In this document: positions 1 to 8,964 of the stretch, in pieces | How positions within the stretch are numbered: position 1 is the stretch's first letter | Layout: each line of letters begins with the position of its first letter | From: Candidatus Omnitrophota bacterium | GTDB lineage: Bacteria > Omnitrophota > Gorgyraeia > 1-14-0-20-64-10 | DNA: 46,054 nt | Direction: 5' to 3' | Assembly: GCA_016201735.1 (NCBI GenBank) | Contig: JACQCH010000003.1 | Location: forward strand, 1-46,054 | Notes under the pieces: generated by a model | Told to the model about the DNA's origin: nothing | What the model saw: only the letters and a program-made list of their open reading frames with translations | Databases searched by the model: none | Position numbers and translations under genes: made by a program

Positions 1-73
1 GATTTTGCGTATCCCGCACACGCTGGAAGTCGTTCATGCATGTCAAGGGCGGTCCAACGTTCTTGCGACAATC

Positions 74-102
74 TGTGCTCGACGGTTAAGTTGATCGCCA
101 TG
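74..102 (+). repeat. 29-bp repeat TGTGCTCGACGGTTAAGTTGATCGCCATG
   Basis: Identical to the reverse complement of 45915-45943. Confidence 0.85.
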
Positions 103-119
103 AGTCTGAGGCCGAATTG

Positions 120-194
120 CATTTCGAGGCCGTTAGGCCGAGAAATCCCGATTTTCAAAGCGAGATCTCTCACCACTTCATGGTTCGAGATGAC
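120..194 (+). repeat. Palindromic repeat family 2 (~75 bp, two hairpins, ends in GAGATGAC)
   Basis: CATTTCGAGGCCGTTAGGCCGAGAAATCCCGATTTTCAAAGCGAGATCTCTCACCACTTCATGGTTCGAGATGAC. Confidence 0.8.
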
Positions 195-1389
195 ATCGAC
201 GAGATTGCTTCGGACACTTCGTGTCCTCGCAATGACGGTTGCGGTGCTTATTCCCTCGTCTGCTTATGCGGAGGCGGCGGTGGCTCTAAAGAGCGTGCCG
301 CCGATGCCCGAGGGAACGGTTCTGTTTGAGGGAGAGCAACGGTTCGCCCAGCGGGGTCGGATCGGAGGATTTGCCGTGAAGCCCTCCAAGTACGGGATCT
401 ACTACGACCGCCGGGTCCGCCGGGAAGGGTCGGCCGAAGAGCCGGTCTATGTCCGGTATTTGAAGACGCCGAACCCTTCGTTTGTCGGCGTCTATCTGAT
501 CCTCGTGGGGGATCTTTCCTCTTACACCACCCTGACCTTCTGGATCAAGGGGGCCAAGGGGGGAGAGACCTTTGAGCTGGGGATGAACGATGTGATTTCC
601 AACAAGCGGGAAGACGCGGTGATGGCCGGCTCGATTTACCGGTACCTGCCCCAGGGGATCACCACCGAATGGCAGCAGGTGAAGGTTCCCTTGGATGATT
701 TTTTTGGAGCGGATCTGGCCCGCGTTTACAGCATCGTGTTCGGCTTCAACGAGGAGGGAACCGGGGAGTTCTGGATCGAGGGGTTGGAGTTCCATGCCCA
801 GCCGCTGGTCGACCGGGAATCTGAAATCGCCGCCCGGGGGGAACTGCTTCTGGACAATTTCGACCACAGCGACCTGAATCTGTTGGGCCGGAAGGCCAAC
901 GCCTACAAACGGATCCCGTCGGTCTGCGCCTTCAGCCGGGTCCCCGAACCCCGGGTGGGGTCCCAGGGGCGGGGGCTCCGGCTGGATTGGGCGAAGCAGA
1001 CAACCGGTTGGTGCGGTTACTACACGCTGCTCAACCAGATTGACGGGGAATTCTTCGACTTAAGCTCCTACAAGGAGGTCCGTTTTTCCGTGCGGGGACT
1101 CAAGGGCAAGGAGAGCTTTGAGATCGGGATGGCGGATAAGTCATGGCTGACCATCGGCGATTCCGTCAAGGCCGGGTCGATTGAAAAATATCTCCCTCCT
1201 CAGGGGGTGACCTCCTCATGGCAAGAAGTAGTGATTCCTTTGTCGGGTTTTGGTAAGCTGGATTGGAGTCAGATGGGTTCATTCGTGATCAATTTCCCGA
1301 ACCCGAGCGAAGGGACGGTCTTTTTGGATAATCTGCGGTTTATTCGAAAAACACAGGAGGAACTGTTGAAGGAATGGGAGGGACAATGA
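190..1389 (+). CDS. Secreted protein with two tandem carbohydrate-binding-like (CIA30/CBM11-type beta-sandwich) domains
   Basis: ORF 40..1389; likely start ATG190 or ATG232. Signal peptide RLLRTLRVLAMTVAVLIPSSAYAEA. Repeated patterns LTFWIKGxKGxExFELGM...GSIxxYLPQGxTxxWQxVxxPLxxF appear twice; GWCGYYT in the second copy. Confidence 0.7.
   Translation: MTSTRLLRTLRVLAMTVAVLIPSSAYAEAAVALKSVPPMPEGTVLFEGEQRFAQRGRIGGFAVKPSKYGIYYDRRVRREGSAEEPVYVRYLKTPNPSFVGVYLILVGDLSSYTTLTFWIKGAKGGETFELGMNDVISNKREDAVMAGSIYRYLPQGITTEWQQVKVPLDDFFGADLARVYSIVFGFNEEGTGEFWIEGLEFHAQPLVDRESEIAARGELLLDNFDHSDLNLLGRKANAYKRIPSVCAFSRVPEPRVGSQGRGLRLDWAKQTTGWCGYYTLLNQIDGEFFDLSSYKEVRFSVRGLKGKESFEIGMADKSWLTIGDSVKAGSIEKYLPPQGVTSSWQEVVIPLSGFGKLDWSQMGSFVINFPNPSEGTVFLDNLRFIRKTQEELLKEWEGQ
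201..236 (+). repeat. Palindromic repeat family 1 (GAGATTGCTTCGGxCACTTCGTGxCCTCGCAATGAC)
   Basis: Further copies at 1394-1429, 10939-10974 and, diverged, 41691-41732. Confidence 0.8.
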
Positions 1390-2018
1390 GGACGAGATTG
1401 CTTCGGGCGCTTTGCACCCTCGCAATGACGGCGGTTTTTGCCATCCCGGCTTTCGCTGCCGAGGAGAAGAAGGTTCTCATCGATGATTTCGAGGGGGGGA
1501 TGTCCAACAAGCTCGGCGGCAACGGGAGCACCTATGTTCAGGAACCCTCCCGCGCCCTGGCCCTGGTCATGAAGGATAAAAAACTGGCCCACGATGGAGA
1601 AGGGATCTTGATGCTCAAGTACGACAAGAAAGCCAAGGGGGGTCCCTACGACTCTGGAGGGTGGTGCGGCTATTACACGATGGTCGGTCCGAACAAACGT
1701 TTCTTTGACGCGACCGCTTACAAGACCCTGACCTTTTGGGTCAAGGGGGCTACGGGAGAGGAGAACTTCGTGGTGGGAATCGCCGATCAGCACTGGAACG
1801 AGGTGGGGGATTCGGTCAAGTCGGAGGCGATCGGAAAGTACCTGTCCACCCGCCACCTGGCCAAGGAGTGGCAGAAGGCGAAGATTCCTTTGGATACCTT
1901 TCTGGTGGACATGAAGAAACTGGTCTCCATCGCGGTCTGCTTCGAAGGTTCCGTCCTGCCCGGTGGGGAGGGAAAGGGAACCGTCTACATCGATGGCTTG
2001 ACGTTCGAGGAGGAATAG
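1386..2018 (+). CDS. Secreted single-domain carbohydrate-binding-like protein
   Basis: Signal peptide MRTRLLRALCTLAMTAVFAIPAFAAEE; VLIDDFEGG...SGGWCGYYT...FWVKGATGEENFVVGIAD...GTVYIDGLTFEEE, paralogous to the neighbours. Confidence 0.7.
   Translation: MRTRLLRALCTLAMTAVFAIPAFAAEEKKVLIDDFEGGMSNKLGGNGSTYVQEPSRALALVMKDKKLAHDGEGILMLKYDKKAKGGPYDSGGWCGYYTMVGPNKRFFDATAYKTLTFWVKGATGEENFVVGIADQHWNEVGDSVKSEAIGKYLSTRHLAKEWQKAKIPLDTFLVDMKKLVSIAVCFEGSVLPGGEGKGTVYIDGLTFEEE
1394..1429 (+). repeat. Palindromic repeat family 1
   Basis: GAGATTGCTTCGGGCGCTTTGCACCCTCGCAATGAC. Confidence 0.8.
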
Positions 2019-2044
2019 GTGCCAGGCACCGGGTGCCTGGCACC
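2018..2044. repeat. REP-like hairpin GGTGCCAGGCACC-g-GGTGCCTGGCACC
   Basis: Perfect inverted repeat directly after the stop of the upstream CDS; the same sequence occurs at 9567-9604. Confidence 0.75.
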
Positions 2045-2063
2045 ATTAAAGGAGGAATTATCC

Positions 2064-2825
2064 ATGATCCGGGCACATTTAAGAACTTGGCTCAAAACGT
2101 CATCTCGAGCCCAGAAGGGGCGAGAGATCTCGTCTTTAAAGGTGAGATTTCTCCTCGCTTCGCTCGTCGAAATGACGATCATCCTGGGGTCCCCTTTTCT
2201 GACCCCGGTCCTTTCCGCTCCGGCCTCTCTGGTTCTGGTAGTGGATGATTTCGAGGGGGGGGAGGTGAAAAACCAGCTGGGAAACCGGGCCAACGTCTTC
2301 ATCAAGGCCCCCTCCAAGGCGATGGTGTCCCGCCGCGAGGATCTGATTGAGGGTAAGAAGACGAACGTTTTGATGCTCCGGTACGAGAAGAAAAACAGCG
2401 GCGGGCCTTATGACTCCGGAGGGTGGTGCGGATACTACACACTGCTGAAGTCTCCCGGGGCGTTGAGGGCCCCCACGCCGGACAACCCGAATCCGGAGCC
2501 GGTGGAAGAGCAGTACCTGGACGCCTCCGGCTACAAGGCGATCACCTTTTGGATCCGGGGCGAGAAAGGGGACGAGAATTTCGTCGTGGGGCTGTCCGAC
2601 CGTCATTGGGATCGGGTCGGGGATTCGGTCAAATCGCAGGAGATCGGGAAATATCTGCAGGCGGGAAAACTCACGACCCAGTGGCAGAGGGCCACGATCC
2701 CATTGGACGAGTACTTCGTTGATCTGACACAGGTGGCTTCCATCTCCATCGTGTTCGAGGGGGATCTGTTTCCGCCCTCCGGCCACGCCGGAACGGTCTA
2801 CATCGACAACATCACCTTGGAATGA
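2064..2825 (+). CDS. Secreted carbohydrate-binding-like protein, third tandem paralog
   Basis: AAAGGAGG ribosome-binding site then ATG2064. VVDDFEGGEVKNQLGNRANVF...SGGWCGYYTLLKSP...FWIRGEKGDENFVVGLSDRHWDRVGDSVKSQEIGKYL...GTVYIDNITLE. Confidence 0.7.
   Translation: MIRAHLRTWLKTSSRAQKGREISSLKVRFLLASLVEMTIILGSPFLTPVLSAPASLVLVVDDFEGGEVKNQLGNRANVFIKAPSKAMVSRREDLIEGKKTNVLMLRYEKKNSGGPYDSGGWCGYYTLLKSPGALRAPTPDNPNPEPVEEQYLDASGYKAITFWIRGEKGDENFVVGLSDRHWDRVGDSVKSQEIGKYLQAGKLTTQWQRATIPLDEYFVDLTQVASISIVFEGDLFPPSGHAGTVYIDNITLE
2101..2176 (+). repeat. Palindromic repeat family 2
   Basis: CATCTCGAGCCCAGAAGGGGCGAGAGATCTCGTCTTTAAAGGTGAGATTTCTCCTCGCTTCGCTCGTCGAAATGAC. Confidence 0.75.
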
Positions 2826-2838
2826 CGGCTGACCGTGT

Positions 2839-2913
2839 CATTTCGAGGCCGTCAGGCCGAGAAATCTCGTCTCTAAAAGCGGGATCTCTCGCCACTTCGT
2901 GGCTCGAGATGAC
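2839..2913 (+). repeat. Palindromic repeat family 2
   Basis: CATTTCGAGGCCGTCAGGCCGAGAAATCTCGTCTCTAAAAGCGGGATCTCTCGCCACTTCGTGGCTCGAGATGAC. Confidence 0.8.
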
Positions 2914-3838
2914 ACGGGTACTAATGCTAGTTATCCTCCTCTCCCTCTCTCTTTTTGTCGGCCATCCGGGACCGGTCTTTTCTGAAGAACCGCCCCGGGT
3001 TGCAGAACCGCTCCGGGCGACCTGGGTGTGGGACGTTCGGCTCCTGCTTTACCCGAAGGAACAATCTGCCCTCCTGAAATTTTGCCAGTCCCATCGAATC
3101 GGCACCTTGTACCTGTTCGCCTATAATTTAACGCCCCCCATGGATCAGACTTACCGGGAGTTTAACCGTCAGGCCCATCAGGCGGGACTGACGGTGTACG
3201 CCTTGGGGGGGGATCCCCGTTGGGGACAGCCCCGCTATCATCCGGTGCCGTTGGCCTGGGTCGAGTCGATCCGCCAGTTTAATCGTCAGGCCTCCAAACA
3301 GGAGCGGTTTGACGGGATCCACACCGATGTGGAGGTGTATCTGCTTTCCAAATCCTGGGACGAACATCCCGAGGTGCTCCTGGGCGGCTACCTGGATCTC
3401 CACGCGAAGATCGCCGACATTCTCAAATCCGACCTGGAGCCGATTTCCCTGGGGGTCGATGTCCCCTTCTGGTTCGACGACGACACCGCCTGGCGGATCC
3501 TTTGGCATGGGACGATCAAGCCCCCCTCCCATCACATACTGGACATCGCGGAATCGATCACGGTTCTGGCCTACCGGAATGCCGCGGAAGGGTCCGACGG
3601 AACCATTCAGCTGGTTTCGCTCGAGATGGATTACGCCGACCGGATCGGCAAGAAGGTTTTCATCGGTCAGGAAACGCAGAAGGATCTTTTCCCCCCCTAC
3701 GTGACCTTTGGGGGAACCTCTTGCGCGGTCATGGAGAGGGAGATCAGGAAGGTCTTTAAAGCGGTGGGTCGGCGGCCCAGCTTCGGCGGATTCGCGATCC
3801 ACCATTACGAGAGTTACCAACGGCTATGCGGCGAATAA
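2909..3838 (+). CDS. Secreted TIM-barrel/glycosidase-like hypothetical protein
   Basis: ORF 2822..3838; likely start ATG2909, signal peptide MTRVLMLVILLSLSLFVGHPGPVFSEE; DGIHTDVEVYLL, SLGVDVPFW and ITVLAYRN are barrel-like strands. Confidence 0.55.
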   Translation: MTRVLMLVILLSLSLFVGHPGPVFSEEPPRVAEPLRATWVWDVRLLLYPKEQSALLKFCQSHRIGTLYLFAYNLTPPMDQTYREFNRQAHQAGLTVYALGGDPRWGQPRYHPVPLAWVESIRQFNRQASKQERFDGIHTDVEVYLLSKSWDEHPEVLLGGYLDLHAKIADILKSDLEPISLGVDVPFWFDDDTAWRILWHGTIKPPSHHILDIAESITVLAYRNAAEGSDGTIQLVSLEMDYADRIGKKVFIGQETQKDLFPPYVTFGGTSCAVMEREIRKVFKAVGRRPSFGGFAIHHYESYQRLCGE

Positions 3839-4698
3839 GCGCATTTCTTCTTCTCCTTACCCAGCTTTGCTCGCCCCTGCTTCCGCAGGCCCTTGCCGAC
3901 GTGGTCTACCTGAAGTCCGGCAAGGATCTTAAAGGGCTGGTGGTCGAGGAGCATCGGGACCGGATCCTGGTGAACACGGAGGGGAAGGAGGTTTTCCTGC
4001 TTCGGAAGGAGATTGATGAGGTGTTCTACGACGACCCCGAGCGCAACTACCTGTATCTGGGAAATCAGGCGCTCGAGGGGGGGGAATTGAATCTGGCCAA
4101 GGAATTCTTCCGGAAATCCCTTCAGATCAATTCCGGTTTCCAAGAGGCGGAGGAGGCGCTTCACTGTCTGGAAGATCTTCAGCGGAAGGAGAAAGTTTCC
4201 CCGGGGCAGCCGGACCCGGCGGCCGCCTTAAAACTTCAGTGGGGGTTGGAGCTTGGGCGGACCAATCCATATCCGACGGTGCGTGTGGTCCGGGAAGGTT
4301 CCTTGGCCGCACGGGCGGGGATCGCCGCGGGGGATTCTTTGGTGAGCGTCTGGGGCTCCTCCTTGGGTTTCTTGCCGGTGGAGGAAGCGGCGCGGGCTCT
4401 GCTGGGTCCGCCTGCAACAAAGGTGAAGCTGGTCCTTCAGAGGGATGTGGAGCTCTCGCCCGGGCTGATGCTGGGGATCACGTTGGGGATGGAACGGCTC
4501 GGATTAACCGTCACGGCGGTGTCTCAAGGCGGCGCGGCGCAGGGGCATGGGATCAATCCGCTGGATCGGATTGTCTCCATCCAGGGACGCTCCACCCGCT
4601 ACCTGCCGCTCAATCAGGCGCGGCGAATTCTGGAAGTTGTTAAGGAAGAACGGGTCTCCTTAAGGATTCACCGGGATCTTATGATTCTTAGAGAATAG
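3826..4698 (+). CDS. Secreted PDZ-domain protein with TPR-like segment
   Basis: Signal peptide then VVYLKSGKDLKGLVVEEHRDRILVNTEGKEVFLLRKEIDEVFYD; VVREGSLAARAGIAAGDSLVSVWG and GINPLDRIVSIQGRSTRYL are PDZ-type. Confidence 0.65.
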   Translation: MRRISAFLLLLTQLCSPLLPQALADVVYLKSGKDLKGLVVEEHRDRILVNTEGKEVFLLRKEIDEVFYDDPERNYLYLGNQALEGGELNLAKEFFRKSLQINSGFQEAEEALHCLEDLQRKEKVSPGQPDPAAALKLQWGLELGRTNPYPTVRVVREGSLAARAGIAAGDSLVSVWGSSLGFLPVEEAARALLGPPATKVKLVLQRDVELSPGLMLGITLGMERLGLTVTAVSQGGAAQGHGINPLDRIVSIQGRSTRYLPLNQARRILEVVKEERVSLRIHRDLMILRE

Positions 4699-4711
4699 GG
4701 GGGATTGACAG

Positions 4712-5281
4712 ATGTCAGCTAAATTTCGGCGGACGCACTATATCACCGATTTTTCTCTGCAGATGCGGTATATCCTCGTCACCTTTCTGATGCTGGTCGC
4801 CTACTTTGGGATTTCTCTCTGGGTTGTTTATATGGCCGGCTGGCAGCATCTGGTGGAACGGCTTTCCCAGGTTTACCCGCAGGGGAGGTTGACGGAGATC
4901 CTGGGGCTGATCTATCTTCGGATGGCCCTCGGGTTCTTGCTGATGCTCCCGGTGACGTTCGGGATTACCCTGTTTCTTTCCCATACGATTGCCGGCCCGC
5001 TGGTCCGGATCAAGCGGTACCTGCGGCTAATGGCCAAGGGAGAGTTTGATCTGTCGCCGCTGGCCCTCCGGAGGTTCGATGAGTTGAAGGAGGTTGCCCA
5101 GCTGATCAACGAGATCACCTCCCATCAGGGGCCCCGTCTTCAGGAGCGCCGGAGTCTGGTGAATTCCCTGCAGGGGACGATCCAGGCGCTCCGGAACGAC
5201 CTGCAGCGCCTGCCCTCGATCGGGCAGGAGGTCCACCGGAAGGTCAATTTCCTGGCCGACTCTCTGCGCGTGCTGGAATAG
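4712..5281 (+). CDS. Two-TM membrane protein with HAMP-like linker
   Basis: Two hydrophobic segments followed by HTIAGPLVRIKRYLRLMAKGEFDLSPLALRRFDELKEVAQLINE (HAMP-like) and a coiled tail. Confidence 0.6.
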   Translation: MSAKFRRTHYITDFSLQMRYILVTFLMLVAYFGISLWVVYMAGWQHLVERLSQVYPQGRLTEILGLIYLRMALGFLLMLPVTFGITLFLSHTIAGPLVRIKRYLRLMAKGEFDLSPLALRRFDELKEVAQLINEITSHQGPRLQERRSLVNSLQGTIQALRNDLQRLPSIGQEVHRKVNFLADSLRVLE

Positions 5282-5329
5282 ATGAGGGCGTCGGGGTGTC
5301 GGGAGGCGGCTCCGGTACCCTCTTGCTTC

Positions 5330-5548
5330 CGGGTCCTGGCATGGGGCAGCCCAGTTCCGGCATCGGGCCTTGTTCGGATGGATAGTTCACAGTGACCATG
5401 TCAGAGCATAGGGAGATGGCCGAACCCGACAGGACGTTCCATGGAAAGTCGTACCTTTCAGCATGGGTTTCCATTCGATCAGGGCTTGAGCCTGAAACGT
5501 CGGCCCTGCTGGCGGAATCTGGCCTGCCCCCTGCCACCCGAAGCTCTT
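5330..5548 (+). repeat. ~215-bp dispersed intergenic repeat, copy A
   Basis: Core ACCATGTCAGAGCATAGGGAGATGGCCGAACCCGACAGGACGTTCCATGGAAAGTCG... matches copies B and C closely. Confidence 0.85.
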
Positions 5549-5553
5549 CTGCT

Positions 5554-6117
5554 ATGGCCCCGAGCCGATTCCTTTACTTTTCTCCTCTCTTTTTTCTTTC
5601 GGTTTCTCTCGTTCCCTTGATCGCTTCTTCCTCTCGTGCTTTTGCGGCCGATGCGCAGACGAGGGAGGAGGCCAAGGATACCAATAAGGACGGCAAACCG
5701 GACGAATGGAGGATTTACGACGGGGAAAAGCTCCTGCGCATCGAGAGGGATCGGGATGGGGATGGAAGAAGGGAGGTGGTGATCTATTTCAAGGACGGCA
5801 AGCCGGAGCGGGCCGAGATCGACCGCAACAACGATGGGAAGCCGGACATGATCCTTTTCTACAAGGAGGGCAAGCCAGACCGCCAGCAGGGGGATTTAAA
5901 TTTCGACGGGAAGCCGGATTACTGGGCCTTCTACAAGAATGGGATCAAGGATCTGGTGATCATGGACAAGAATCACGACGGCAAGCCCGATGCCTGGTTC
6001 TACTACAAGGAGGGGGGCCAAAAGATTTCCGCCGGGGTGATCGATGAGAACTTTGACGGAAAGCCGGACCGGACCGTAGGCGAAGTCCCCAAGGAGGAAA
6101 CCCGCCAGCCCTGGTAG
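5554..6117 (+). CDS. Secreted protein with six Asp-rich DxNxDGKPD repeats
   Basis: ORF 5392..6117; the N-terminal part is repeat A, so ATG5554 (MAPSRFLYFSPLFFLSVSLVPLIASSSRAFA) is the likely start. Repeats DTNKDGKPDEW, DRDGDGRREVV, DRNNDGKPDMI, DLNFDGKPDYW, DKNHDGKPDAW, DENFDGKPDRT. Confidence 0.7.
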   Translation: MAPSRFLYFSPLFFLSVSLVPLIASSSRAFAADAQTREEAKDTNKDGKPDEWRIYDGEKLLRIERDRDGDGRREVVIYFKDGKPERAEIDRNNDGKPDMILFYKEGKPDRQQGDLNFDGKPDYWAFYKNGIKDLVIMDKNHDGKPDAWFYYKEGGQKISAGVIDENFDGKPDRTVGEVPKEETRQPW

Positions 6118-6206
6118 TCCCGCGGATCTTGACGAACCTGCCGTTCCATGATAAAAAGGAAGTTCACCAACCGTAACAAAACCCAAAAGGAGTTCCGCAG
6201 AAAACC

Positions 6207-6974
6207 ATGGAAGTCGTTGTGAAGGAATCTTACGAAGAGATGTCGAAGCTGTCCGCGGAGCTGATTGCCGAGGTGATTCGGCGAAAACCGCGCGCGGTGT
6301 TGGGCTTGGCCACCGGGTCGACCCCTCTGGGGACTTATAAGGAATTGATCCGGCTGCATAAGCAGGAAGGCCTGGATTTCTCCCGGGTGATCACCTTTAA
6401 CCTGGATGAGTACGTCGGGCTGGTTCACGGCCATCCTCAGAGCTACCATTATTTTATGTCGGAGAATCTGTTTAAGCACATCAACGTCAACCCAAAGAAC
6501 GTCCATGTCCCGGATGGAACCGCCAAGGACATCCCCGGGTTCTGCCGGTGGTATGAGGAGCAGATCGTGAAGACCGGCGGGCTGGATCTGCAGCTGTTGG
6601 GGATCGGTTCCAACGGGCACATCGCCTTCAATGAGCCCGGCTCCTCGTTGGGTTCCCGGACCCGCATCAAGACCCTGGATGATAAAACCCGCCAGGACAA
6701 CGCCCGTTTCTTCAAGAACATGAATGAAGTCCCCAAGTACGCCATCACCATGGGCATCGGGACCATCATGGATGCCCGGCAGCTGATCCTGTTGGCCAAT
6801 GGGGCGGGGAAGGCCGACGCGATCTTGAAAACCTGCGAAGGCCCCATCACAGCCATCGTGCCTGCCACGATCGTCCAGCTGCATCCGAAGGCGACGATCA
6901 TCATAGATAAACAGGCGGCGACGAAATTGACCCGAGAGTACCCAGCGGAGCCCCGGGTCTTAGTCCTGGCTTAG
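6207..6974 (+). CDS. nagB: Glucosamine-6-phosphate deaminase
   Basis: LGLATGSTPLGTYKELI, VITFNLDEYVGL, LGIGSNGHIAFNEPGSSLGSRTR, ANGAGKADAI are NagB signatures. Confidence 0.95.
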   Translation: MEVVVKESYEEMSKLSAELIAEVIRRKPRAVLGLATGSTPLGTYKELIRLHKQEGLDFSRVITFNLDEYVGLVHGHPQSYHYFMSENLFKHINVNPKNVHVPDGTAKDIPGFCRWYEEQIVKTGGLDLQLLGIGSNGHIAFNEPGSSLGSRTRIKTLDDKTRQDNARFFKNMNEVPKYAITMGIGTIMDARQLILLANGAGKADAILKTCEGPITAIVPATIVQLHPKATIIIDKQAATKLTREYPAEPRVLVLA

Positions 6975-6978
6975 CAAG

Positions 6979-8964
6979 TTGAGCCTGCCTAATTACGACG
7001 TTATCAAGGCCGTTGAAACGGCCCGGGAGACCTCGGAGTTCCTGAAAGAAATCAAGGAGGCGAGATCCGATTTTGCCCTCTTGACTGCTTCTCCGGCCCT
7101 GGCGGCCAAGGCCGGCTTTCATCCGCTCACCCCAGCCCAAATCGGGGCTCTTTCCAAACAGGGAAATACCGCTTCCGACTGGAAATCAGTCCGGGCGGCA
7201 AAAGGATTTGATCCGGCCCGTGTCTCTAACTGCCATTTCGCCGGGCCGGTGCTCCTGTCCTCTTTCACCGGAACGGTGGAGGTGGAGGGGGTGGAGTTCC
7301 CGACGGGGCTGTCCCACAGCGTCCTCAGTTCCTGTGTCGTCGGAAAGAACGTGTTTCTAAGAAACGTCCGGCTGATCAACAAAAGCGTCATCCGGGAGGG
7401 GGCGGTCCTGTTTGATGTCGGAGCCCTGACGATCGACGGGGTCGAGAGTTTCGCCAACGGCCTGGAGGTTCTGATCGCCATCGAAACGGGAGGGCGGGAA
7501 ATTCCTCTGTTCGCGGAGCTCACCGTGGAGGGAGCCTGGGTGTTGAGCCGCTCCCGTGGCAACCAGGCTCTGATCGACTCCTACGCGGCCCAGATCCAGT
7601 CCTACGTCAAGGCCGCTTCCGCCCCGTTTAATGTCGTGGGCCCGAAGGCGAAGATTCTCCATACCCCCCGGGTGACCGGGATTTTCCTGGGGCCGTCGGC
7701 CGTGATTGATTCCGCGGCGGCCGTCTCCCACGCGGCCGTTTTGAGCGCTCCGGACGAGGCGACCCGCATCTCCGACGGGGCGCTCGTCAAATCCAGCATC
7801 CTTCAGTGGGGTTCCGAAGTGACCAGCGGGGCGATCGTCGACTCCTCGCTCCTCACCGAGCATTCGCACGTGGAGCGCCACGGAAAGGTGACCCACTCGC
7901 TCCTCGGTCCCAATACCGGAGTGGCCGAGGGGGAGGTGACCAGCGCCCTGTTGGGGCCGTTCGTCGGATTCCACCATCAATCCCTGCTGATCGCGGCCCT
8001 CTGGCCGGAGGGGAAAGGGAACGTCGCCTATGGAGCGAACATCGGCTCCAATCACACGGCCAAGGCGCCGGACCAGGAGATCTGGCCGGGGGAGGGAACC
8101 TTCTTCGGGCTGGGGGTCAATGTCAAGTTCCCGACGGACCTGACCCGCTCTCCTTACTCGATCATCGCCAGCTGCGTCAACATGCTTCCCCAGAAAGTGG
8201 AGTTTCCCTTCTCTCTGATCAACACGCCGGCCTCCGCCTATTCCGGCATTTCACCCGCCTACAATGAGATCCTGCCGGGGTGGGTTCTCTCCGACAACAT
8301 CTACATGGTCAAGCGGAACGAAGGCAAATACCAGAAGCGGAACAAGGCCAAGCGCTCCCGGTTCCTCTTCGAGGTGTTCCGCCCGGATATCGTGGACGGA
8401 ATGGCGGATGCCCGGAACCGGCTCCAGGTCCCCTCGATGAAAGAGCTTTACACCTCCAAAGAGATCCGGGGTCTGGGAAAGAATTACCTTCTGGAGGCCA
8501 GCCGGAAGAGGGGGGTCGAGACCTACACCTTCTACATCCGGGCCTACGCCCTCTCCGGCTTAAAGCGGGAGCTTGCAGCCCTCGCGGCCGGCCGGCAGTT
8601 GGACGTGGCGGGGAATCTTTTGAAGAGCAAATCTTCCAACGCCCGGTGGGAACATGAGCGGCAGTTGATCAACCAGGAGTTTCCGGGAGTTGGATTGGCG
8701 GATCTGTTAAAGGAGTTGGTCCGGATGCAGGAAAAGATCGCCGAGGATGTCCAATCCTCGAAGGAGAAAGATGATAAGCGGGGGGCGGAGGTGATTGAGG
8801 ATTACGCCGCTGCCCACAAGCCGGCGAGTCAGGACTCCTTCGTCAAGGAAACTTGGGGTTTCACCGAGCAGTTAAAGAAAGAAGTCCAGCAGATCATCGC
8901 CGGCCTCTCTCAAAGCCAGCCCCGCCGGATCAGCCCCTCCTCGACGTCGTCGAAGGTTTCGTAG
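6979..8964 (+). CDS. DUF4954-like protein with left-handed beta-helix (hexapeptide) region
   Basis: TTG start 4 nt after nagB. HPLTPAQIGALSKQGNTASDWKSVRAAKGFDPARVSNCHFAGPVLL; hexapeptide-type strand repeats. Family name is from memory. Confidence 0.65.
   Translation: MSLPNYDVIKAVETARETSEFLKEIKEARSDFALLTASPALAAKAGFHPLTPAQIGALSKQGNTASDWKSVRAAKGFDPARVSNCHFAGPVLLSSFTGTVEVEGVEFPTGLSHSVLSSCVVGKNVFLRNVRLINKSVIREGAVLFDVGALTIDGVESFANGLEVLIAIETGGREIPLFAELTVEGAWVLSRSRGNQALIDSYAAQIQSYVKAASAPFNVVGPKAKILHTPRVTGIFLGPSAVIDSAAAVSHAAVLSAPDEATRISDGALVKSSILQWGSEVTSGAIVDSSLLTEHSHVERHGKVTHSLLGPNTGVAEGEVTSALLGPFVGFHHQSLLIAALWPEGKGNVAYGANIGSNHTAKAPDQEIWPGEGTFFGLGVNVKFPTDLTRSPYSIIASCVNMLPQKVEFPFSLINTPASAYSGISPAYNEILPGWVLSDNIYMVKRNEGKYQKRNKAKRSRFLFEVFRPDIVDGMADARNRLQVPSMKELYTSKEIRGLGKNYLLEASRKRGVETYTFYIRAYALSGLKRELAALAAGRQLDVAGNLLKSKSSNARWEHERQLINQEFPGVGLADLLKELVRMQEKIAEDVQSSKEKDDKRGAEVIEDYAAAHKPASQDSFVKETWGFTEQLKKEVQQIIAGLSQSQPRRISPSSTSSKVS

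Noticed and set aside
6003-6884. 293-aa minus-strand ORF
   Set aside because: Antisense to nagB and the DGKPD-repeat gene; no family signal.
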